Shown here in pieces: positions 58,860 to 64,000 of a stretch of 64,000 nt of DNA (its first letter is position 1; each line of letters opens with the position of its first letter). The stretch comes from JBDZVM01 sp040255675. Its GTDB lineage: Bacteria > Actinomycetota > Actinomycetes > Acidothermales > Acidothermaceae. Made by a program: the position numbers and the translations under genes. Under the pieces are notes generated by a model. That model was given only the letters and a program-made list of their open reading frames with translations. It was not told the origin of the DNA and did no database searches. The stretch lies in the NCBI GenBank assembly GCA_040255675.1, contig JBDZVM010000010.1:1-64000 (forward strand), written 5' to 3'.

Positions 58860-59708
58860 TCATGAGAAGAGGGCGACGTCGGCGTCGCGCAGCGGGCGAT
58901 ACCCTTTCGCGAACGCATGAACCTCGCCACCGGTGCGCACCCGGGCTTGCGCCGCGCCGCCGGCGACGGCCCGCGCGATCGCGTCGACCGGCAGCGGGGT
59001 ATCGCACGCCGCGACCACCAGGTTTCCGCTGCGCCGGCCCCGAAAAACCGAAGGCTCAGAGATAACCACGACCTCGGCGAACACGTCGAGCAGACCGGCC
59101 AACTCGCGGCCCAGCCTTCGAAACGGCACTTCGTCCGCGACATTCACCAAGTAGGCACCGCCCGCGCGCAGAATTTCCTTGACCAGCAAAGTGAATTCGA
59201 CCGTGCACACGTGCGGCGGCACCGCGCGGTCGCGAAAAACATCGCGGACGACGACGTCAGCCGAACCTGCCGCCAAGCCGAGCACGCCGGCGCGCGCATC
59301 ACAAATCCTTATTCGAAGCCGGCGATTCTTCGGCAGCGGCAGTTTCTGCCGTACCAGCGCCGCCAACGCCGCATCGATTTCAAAAACAATCTGCTTGGAG
59401 GCCGGCCGTGTCGTGGCGAGATAACGTGGCAACGAAAACGCGCCGCCGCCGAGGTGCACGAAATCAAGCGGACCACCAACAGGCGCAAGACAATCGATAA
59501 CATCAGCCAGCCAGCGTACATACTCGAAAGCCAAATACGTCGGCTCATCGAGATCGACGTGCGAATGCTCGACGTCGTCCAAGAACAACGTGTAGGCATT
59601 TCGTCGCGACTCATCACGCGCGATGATCGCCGTAGCCGTGTCGGTGACGAAGGTTTCGCCGGCCGCGCGTCGTCCGGCGATAGAAAGATGCCTGGCCGAA
59701 GCGGTCAC
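58860..59708 (-). CDS. Spermidine-synthase-like methyltransferase-fold protein
   Basis: The 282-residue protein starts at GTG 59708, overlapping the PHP gene stop (GTGA). It has a Rossmann core: PLDFVHLGGGAFSLPRYLAT, IVFEIDAALAALVRQKLPLP, RIRICDARAGVLGLAAGSAD, VVVRDVFRDRAVP. A Glu-Ile-Asp acidic motif and GGGA glycine loop fit the spermidine synthase fold. The N-terminal RDESRRNAYTLFLDDVEHSH, then VDLDEPTYLAFEYVR, matches this group. True substrate is unclear; many actinobacterial members are not real spermidine synthases. Confidence 0.85.
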   Translation of the reverse strand: MTASARHLSIAGRRAAGETFVTDTATAIIARDESRRNAYTLFLDDVEHSHVDLDEPTYLAFEYVRWLADVIDCLAPVGGPLDFVHLGGGAFSLPRYLATTRPASKQIVFEIDAALAALVRQKLPLPKNRRLRIRICDARAGVLGLAAGSADVVVRDVFRDRAVPPHVCTVEFTLLVKEILRAGGAYLVNVADEVPFRRLGRELAGLLDVFAEVVVISEPSVFRGRRSGNLVVAACDTPLPVDAIARAVAGGAAQARVRTGGEVHAFAKGYRPLRDADVALFS

Positions 59709-60553
59709 CCGCGCACCACGGCCGCGCCGCTCGACCGCGCGACCAGTTCTTCGAAAATAACGGGGTTTGTGGTGTTCGCGCCTATTGAAATAGTTTTCAC
59801 GAATCCGTGGTAATCGCTGGAGCCGGTGGCCAGCAGCCCGAGTGACGAAGCGAGCGTTCGCAGCCGAGCACGGGTCGGCTCGTCGTGGTCGGGATGGTCG
59901 ACCTCCAGGCCGTCCAGGCCCGCCGCCGCGAACCGCTCGATGCATGCCTCGTCGACGATCGCGCCGCGCGACGACGCCGCCGGGTGGGCGAACACCGAAA
60001 CCCCGCCTGCCGCTTTTACCAGCGCGATGGCGCGCTCCGGCGCGAGCGAGTATTTCTCCACGTAGGCGCGGCCGTCGTTGCCGATCCAATCCGGGGTGAA
60101 AGCCTCCGACACGTCCGCGACCACCCCTACCTCGACCAGTGCCCGCGCGACATGCGGCCGGCCCACCGCGCCGTCGCCCGCGATGCGCGCGACCTGCTCC
60201 CAGCTCACGGGCGCACCCAATTCGACGAGCTTGTCGACCATCGCGCGCGCCCGCCGCACTCGGTCGCCGCGCAGCCGCTCCGTCTCGGCGGCAAGCTCGG
60301 CATGCCCGGGATCGAAGAGGTATCCGAGCAGATGAAGGCTGACGCCGTCGGCCAGGCACGACAACTCGATCCCCGGCACCACCGCGACGTCGAGTGAGGC
60401 CACCGCCGCGAACGCCGCGGCATATCCCGAGGTGGTGTCGTGGTCGGTCAACGCGACGACGTCGAGGCCGGCCTTCGCGGCAACGGCCATAAGGTCGGAC
60501 GGCGAGTCCGTGCCGTCGGAGGCGCTGCTGTGAGCGTGCAGGTCGATGCGCAC
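59705..60553 (-). CDS. PHP-domain phosphoesterase (RNase AM/YciV type)
   Basis: The 282-residue protein has all PHP metal motifs: MRIDLHAHSSASDGTDSPSD, VALTDHDTTSGY, VVPGIELSCL, VFAHPAASSRG, LEVDHPDHD, ATGSSDYHGF. YciV-type members remove 3'-phosphates from nucleotide 3',5'-bisphosphates or trim 5' ends of rRNA. It is upstream of the methyltransferase-like gene with 4-bp overlap. It is a standalone PHP protein of the usual length. Confidence 0.93.
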   Translation of the reverse strand: MRIDLHAHSSASDGTDSPSDLMAVAAKAGLDVVALTDHDTTSGYAAAFAAVASLDVAVVPGIELSCLADGVSLHLLGYLFDPGHAELAAETERLRGDRVRRARAMVDKLVELGAPVSWEQVARIAGDGAVGRPHVARALVEVGVVADVSEAFTPDWIGNDGRAYVEKYSLAPERAIALVKAAGGVSVFAHPAASSRGAIVDEACIERFAAAGLDGLEVDHPDHDEPTRARLRTLASSLGLLATGSSDYHGFVKTISIGANTTNPVIFEELVARSSGAAVVRG

Positions 60554-60563
60554 GCCCGCCAGG

Positions 60564-61226
60564 CTATCGGCGTCCGGGCTCGTCGTCGCTTTTCGCGAGG
60601 GTGGCCAGGCGTGGGGTCAACGCACCGAACGGGACGTCGGTGCCGCCCAACTGATCGCGCAAATCGCGCAAGCCGAGATCTTCGAGCATCAAGATGCCCG
60701 CCGCCGCGGGCCACAGCAACGCCCAAATCCAGGCGGCCTTCGCCTCGCCGACGTAGACCGCGAGTTCGGGGCCGGCGTCGATGCTCCACAGCGGCGTCGG
60801 ATGCCCTGACAGGCTCAGCCTCGCGTGCGGTGGGCCCGCGTCGAACCCGTCACCCGGGTCAGGGCCGGGCAGGCCCGCGATATGCGCGGCGAGACCCACA
60901 CCTGGCGATTCGGCGACAAGCAGCAGGTCGCCGGCGCCGCCGAGCGGAGCCGGTCCGGAACAGCCGACCACGGTGGCGAGCGCTCCCGTTCGCTCGTCTC
61001 CGGCGTGCGCGAAACCGGTGACGACCCAACCGGTGGGCAGCGGCCAAAGCAACCACACCGGCACCCGGGCGTGGGCGACCATGCGCTCGAGGCATTCCGC
61101 ACTGGGCCGCGTGATCGGCTGAAGCGGCGGCACCGGCCCGTGCGCGTCGCATTGCCAGTCGCTCGACCAAACGCTCGGCGCGTGCAAGGCGCCACCGCAC
61201 CGCGGGCAGATCGGCTTGCCCTTCAT
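60564..61226 (-). CDS. DUF6758 family protein
   Basis: The 220-residue protein begins MKGKPICPRCGGALHAPSVW with a CPRC and DWQCDAH zinc-type motif. The rest (PVWLLWPLPTGWVVTGFAHA, then GDLLLVAESPGVGLAAHIAG and AAWIWALLWPAAAGILMLED) matches the uncharacterised actinobacterial DUF6758 family. It precedes the PHP gene by 10 bp on the same strand, so they share a transcript. Function unknown. It is divergent from the NUDIX gene. Confidence 0.88.
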   Translation of the reverse strand: MKGKPICPRCGGALHAPSVWSSDWQCDAHGPVPPLQPITRPSAECLERMVAHARVPVWLLWPLPTGWVVTGFAHAGDERTGALATVVGCSGPAPLGGAGDLLLVAESPGVGLAAHIAGLPGPDPGDGFDAGPPHARLSLSGHPTPLWSIDAGPELAVYVGEAKAAWIWALLWPAAAGILMLEDLGLRDLRDQLGGTDVPFGALTPRLATLAKSDDEPGRR

Positions 61227-61270
61227 GGCTTCGACCGTGTCTCGCTCAGCTCATGCTCGTCAAGGGTGAC

Positions 61271-61276
61271 TACTGT
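61271..61276 (+). promoter_or_regulatory. Candidate -10 box for a leaderless NUDIX transcript
   Basis: TACTGT fits TANNNT and ends 6 nt before the ATG at 61283; no ribosome site is seen before that ATG. This is the same spacing as for the ATPase at 24585. Confidence 0.4.
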
Positions 61277-61282
61277 GCTGTT

Positions 61283-61675
61283 ATGCCCGAAATTTCGGCG
61301 GTCGGCGCAGTCGTCGTCCGCGATGGAACGCTGCTGCTCGTTCGCCGGGGTCACGCCCCTGCCATCGGACGATGGTCGGTGCCGGGCGGCCGTGTCGAGC
61401 CGGGCGAAACCGACGCGGACGCCGTCGTTCGCGAAGTGGCCGAAGAAACCGGACTTCACGTGCGTGTGGGTCCATTGGTCGGCGAAGTGCTGCGGCCGGG
61501 CACCGGCGACGACACCTACCGGATCCGCGACTATCTCGTCGAGATCATCGACGGAGCCGAACACGCCGGGGACGACGCCAGTGACCTCGCCTGGGTCGCC
61601 TTCGATCGTCTCGCCGAGACCGACCTCACCGATGGTCTGCTCGATGCCCTGCGGGAATGGGCCGTCATACCGTGA
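61283..61675 (+). CDS. NUDIX hydrolase
   Basis: The 130-residue protein starts at ATG 61283 (MPEISAVGAVVVRDGTLLLV); the GTG/ATG options from 61253 have no support. The Nudix box GRVEPGETDADAVVREVAEETGL (core GxxxxxEx7REVxEExGL) is intact, preceded by RWSVPGG. The short length with no extra domain fits house-cleaning or ADP-ribose type enzymes; substrate unknown. The tandem repeat at 61676 follows the stop directly. Confidence 0.88.
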   Translation: MPEISAVGAVVVRDGTLLLVRRGHAPAIGRWSVPGGRVEPGETDADAVVREVAEETGLHVRVGPLVGEVLRPGTGDDTYRIRDYLVEIIDGAEHAGDDASDLAWVAFDRLAETDLTDGLLDALREWAVIP

Positions 61676-61739
61676 TCGACCGCACGTGATCGACCACCGC
61701 GTGATCGACCACCGCGTGATCGACCGCCGTGTGATCGAT
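61676..61739. repeat. 14-15 bp tandem repeat, about 5 copies
   Basis: The unit GTGATCGACCACCGC recurs about five times with small changes (GTGATCGACCGCACG, GTGATCGACCGCCGT and so on). It overlaps the end of the NUDIX gene. It may be a protein-binding array or slippage DNA; it lies between NUDIX and the LacI-family gene. Confidence 0.8.
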
Positions 61740-61831
61740 GTTGTCGTTCGCGCCGTGCTGCCCTCGTGTCTGTGCGAAGGAGTGCAGACTGGTAACTCGA
61801 GCAAAAAGGATTCGGTGTGAGGAGCGGCGGC

Positions 61832-62902
61832 ATGGCGAGCGCGAACAAGGCTGCCGGCGACCCGGCCGCGCGCGAACCGGCCGCCACCCAACCGGAAGTC
61901 CCCGAGTCGCTCACCCTCGAAGCCGTCGCCGCCCATGCGGGTGTGTCGCGAGCGACGGTCTCTCGCGTCATCAACGACTCGCCGCGGGTGAGCCCCGAAG
62001 CGAAAGCTGCCGTAGAGCGATCGATCGAGACACTCGGGTATGTGCCCAATCGCGCCGCCCGCTCGCTCGTCACCAAGCGCACCGACTCCATCGCGTTGGT
62101 GATCGCCGAACGCGAATCGCGACTGTTCGCCGACCCGGTGCTCGCCGGCATGGTCAGCGGCATCGCGGCCGAGCTCGCGAACACCAACTACATGTTCGTG
62201 CTGCTCACCGCGCAGGGCGAAGAAAACCGAATCGCGCGCTACGTGCGTAACAGGCACGCTGACGGCGTCATTTTAATGTCGCTGCACGGCGACGACCCGC
62301 TGCTCACCATGCTCGAAAAACAGCGTTTCCCGGCCGTGCTCAGCGGTCGGCCGTTGAGCAATCACGCAATCCCGTACGTCGACGCCGACAGCGAGAACGG
62401 CGCCAAGGCGGCGGTCGAGTACCTGCTGGCCCAAGGCCGCAAACGCATCGTGTCGATCGCCGGGCCGCAAGAGATGTGCGCGGGCATCGACCGCCTCACC
62501 GGCTTCAAGGCCGGTCTGCCGGCCGAACTCAAACAGCATTGGCGCGAATTCGTGGCGATCGGAAACTTCACCGAAGAAAGCGGCGAAGCCGCGATGAGAG
62601 ACCTTTTACAACGGGTTCCCGACCTCGACGCGGTGTTCGCCGCGAACGACTTGATGGCGGCGGGCGCGTTGCGCGTGCTCAAGGCCAATGGTCGCAAGGT
62701 TCCTGACGATGTCGCGCTGGTCGGCTTCGACGATTCGAACATCGCCCGGCACACCGACCCGCAACTCACCAGTGTGCGGCAGCCGATCGAAGACCTCGGT
62801 CGCAATATGGCACGTCTGCTTTTGCAGCAACTGCAAGAGGGCGCTCCTACGCCCGAGTCGATGGTCTTGCCGACCGAACTGGTTGTTCGCGGTTCCGCGT
62901 AA
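61832..62902 (+). CDS. LacI-family transcriptional regulator
   Basis: The 356-residue protein starts at ATG 61832 after AGGAG (61819-61823). It has the LacI HTH (LTLEAVAAHAGVSRATVSRV, then INDSPRVSPEAKAAVERSIE, GYVPNRAARSLVTKRTDSIA) and a sugar-binding core (FVLLTAQGEENRIARYVRNR, DGVILMSLHGDDP, FAANDLMAAGALRVLKANGR, VALVGFDDSNIARHTDPQLT). It represses sugar-use genes until a sugar binds. The xylanase gene at 48759 is a candidate target, but this is speculation from proximity and the operator-like palindrome there. Confidence 0.93.
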   Translation: MASANKAAGDPAAREPAATQPEVPESLTLEAVAAHAGVSRATVSRVINDSPRVSPEAKAAVERSIETLGYVPNRAARSLVTKRTDSIALVIAERESRLFADPVLAGMVSGIAAELANTNYMFVLLTAQGEENRIARYVRNRHADGVILMSLHGDDPLLTMLEKQRFPAVLSGRPLSNHAIPYVDADSENGAKAAVEYLLAQGRKRIVSIAGPQEMCAGIDRLTGFKAGLPAELKQHWREFVAIGNFTEESGEAAMRDLLQRVPDLDAVFAANDLMAAGALRVLKANGRKVPDDVALVGFDDSNIARHTDPQLTSVRQPIEDLGRNMARLLLQQLQEGAPTPESMVLPTELVVRGSA

Positions 62903-63066
62903 TTACGCGCCGATAGGCCGGTCGATCGTTCCGCCGAGATCCGCGAGGGGTCAGCGCGGCATGGCGACATAACGCCACCATCGCGACATCCGCGTAGGGT
63001 TAGTGGCAGAAGTGGGCCCCACGCGGTTGCGCCACGTAACACCCAGCGCCAACGGGAGTGGATCGC

Positions 63067-63804
63067 ATGAGCGACCCGACGCCATCACCGGCAGCGCCAT
63101 CGCCGGCAGCGCCATCGCCGGTAGGGCGTGCCGAAACGGACGACGCACCAGCGTCGATCAGGGTCTTCTTGCTCGACGACCACGAAATGGTGCGCCGCGG
63201 CGTGCGCGACATGCTCGAGTCGACACCTGACATCGTCGTTGTCGGCGAGGCCGGCACGGCAGCCGAGGCGATGAGCGCCGTCCGGGAGGCGAAGCCCGAC
63301 ATCGCCGTCCTCGACATCAGGCTTCCCGACGGCGACGGGATCGCGATCTGCCGCGAGATCCGAGCCGAGATGCCGAACGTGAGCTGCCTGATGCTGACGT
63401 CGTATCCGGACGACGACGCGCTTTACGAGTCGATCGTGGCCGGGGCGTCCGGCTACATCCTCAAAGAGGTCGCCGGAGCCGATCTGGTCAGCGCCATCCG
63501 GACTGTCGCGGCGGGCCATTCCATCATCGATCCCGTCACCACCGCACGCGTCATGGAACGGCTGCGCACCGACCCCCGGTCGCGAGATCCGCTCTACGCC
63601 CTCACCGATCAGGAGCGGCGTATCTTGCGGCTGATCGGCGAGGGCCTGACGAACCGGCAGATCGCGGAGCGGCTGTTCCTCGCCGAGAAAACGGTGAAGA
63701 ACTACGTGTCGACGATGCTCGGCAAGCTCGGCATGCGCCGCCGCACCCAGGCGGCCATGCTCGCCGGAAAGCTCCGCGAGAAGCAAAACGAACCCAAGCC
63801 GTGA
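63067..63804 (+). CDS. DosR/NarL-type response regulator
   Basis: The 245-residue protein starts at ATG 63067 after GGGAG. Residues 1-30 are low complexity (PSPAAPSPAAPSP repeat). The receiver has VFLLDDHEMVRRGVRDMLES and phospho-acceptor Asp83 in IAVLDIRLPDGDG, then YILKEVAGADL. The LuxR-type HTH ends in LTNRQIAERLFLAEKTVKNY and VSTMLGKLGMRRRTQAA, which is DosR/DevR-like. DosR-type regulators control hypoxia or redox genes. A partner kinase may lie in the gene at the right edge. Confidence 0.92.
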   Translation: MSDPTPSPAAPSPAAPSPVGRAETDDAPASIRVFLLDDHEMVRRGVRDMLESTPDIVVVGEAGTAAEAMSAVREAKPDIAVLDIRLPDGDGIAICREIRAEMPNVSCLMLTSYPDDDALYESIVAGASGYILKEVAGADLVSAIRTVAAGHSIIDPVTTARVMERLRTDPRSRDPLYALTDQERRILRLIGEGLTNRQIAERLFLAEKTVKNYVSTMLGKLGMRRRTQAAMLAGKLREKQNEPKP

Positions 63805-63826
63805 CGAACCCCGGCCCCGGCGAGGG

Positions 63827-64000
63827 TTAGAGGGGCATCGGGCCGCCAGGACTTCGTCCGGGTGCCGCCATCTCGAAATCGAGCCCGGCCTGGTGCGGGG
63901 TCGACGCCGCGCGCGTGGGCGGCCGAGCGACCGCGGGCGCAACCACGCCGTCACCGCCCATCTGGACGAGTTCGTGCTGCGATCGCACGGTAAGCGCGTC
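63827..64000 (-). CDS. C-terminal end of an unknown protein (partial)
   Basis: The frame is open from the window edge to TAA at 63827-63829, giving 57 residues: DALTVRSQHELVQMGGDGVV, then QAGLDFEMAAPGRSPGGPMP. The C-terminal part is Pro/Ala-rich and disordered. It is convergent with the DosR-like gene. Sensor kinases often pair with such regulators, but these residues show no kinase motif, so the function stays open. Confidence 0.6.
   Translation of the reverse strand, partial: DALTVRSQHELVQMGGDGVVAPAVARPPTRAASTPHQAGLDFEMAAPGRSPGGPMPL

Overview
The window is high-GC DNA with GTG starts, many 4-bp ATGA/GTGA overlaps between genes, and marker genes restricted to or typical of Actinobacteria: a WhiB7-type regulator, AdnA/AdnB, MoeZ, CysA/SseC, DUF3107 and a DosR-like regulator. 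The block from about 8.4 to 44.5 kb follows the order of the mycobacterial Rv3194c-Rv3211 region: PDZ/Lon protease, Zincin_2 protein, DUF5679, ThiF-like, UbiB kinase, WhiB7, UvrD2, NudC, AdnB/AdnA, MoeZ, DUF3107, ferritin-like, DEAD helicase. The chemotaxis genes and a secreted xylanase suggest a motile, plant-matter- or soil-associated actinomycete rather than a mycobacterium. The sequence is a draft scaffold with three 100-N gaps.

Layout. 1-1.6 kb: partial SARP/BTAD regulator. 1.9-5.4 kb: sulfur handling (MBL-rhodanese protein, DUF442 phosphatase-like protein, CysA, SseC). 5.4-7.7 kb: accessory DNA with a very long hairpin, an HTH plus broken nucleotidyltransferase pair, a possible transposase relic and lower-GC patches. 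7.7-24.3 kb: tRNA-fMet and the conserved actinobacterial core, including a WhiB7 gene with a long leader and a candidate attenuator. 24.4-25.8 kb: repeat-flanked ATPase insertion at a gap. 25.9-32.3 kb: AdnB/AdnA recombination motor-nuclease. 32.4-34.3 kb: catalytically dead-looking ClpP homologue, IS fragment and a RelBE-nucleotidyltransferase operon. 34.7-44.5 kb: ATL DNA-repair protein, MoeZ, hydrolase, diguanylate cyclase, Ku and LigD-polymerase (NHEJ), DUF3107, ferritin-like protein, DEAD helicase. 45-48.5 kb: cheB-cheR-cheY-cheX-cheY. 48.8-54 kb: GH10 xylanase and an iron(III) ABC transporter with an IdeR/DtxR box. 53.9-57.8 kb: cheA-cheW-unknown gene. 58-64 kb: RecB-like nuclease, methyltransferase-like protein, PHP phosphoesterase, DUF6758, NUDIX, LacI regulator and DosR-type regulator.

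How the genes work together. AdnAB, UvrD2, Ku, LigD-pol, ATL and the RecB-like nuclease give a strong DNA-repair theme. MoaE and MoeZ serve molybdopterin and sulfur-carrier chemistry, while the rhodaneses at the left end handle sulfane sulfur. The two che segments together encode kinase, coupling protein, adaptation enzymes, two CheY and a CheX-type phosphatase; no receptors or flagellar genes are in view. The most interesting unexplained signals are the WhiB7 leader with its tandem repeat, the translationally coupled E1-like/UbiB pair, the CTG-initiated helicase, the DnaA-box cluster without dnaA, the two damaged nucleotidyltransferase toxin-type loci, and the unusual CheA linker.
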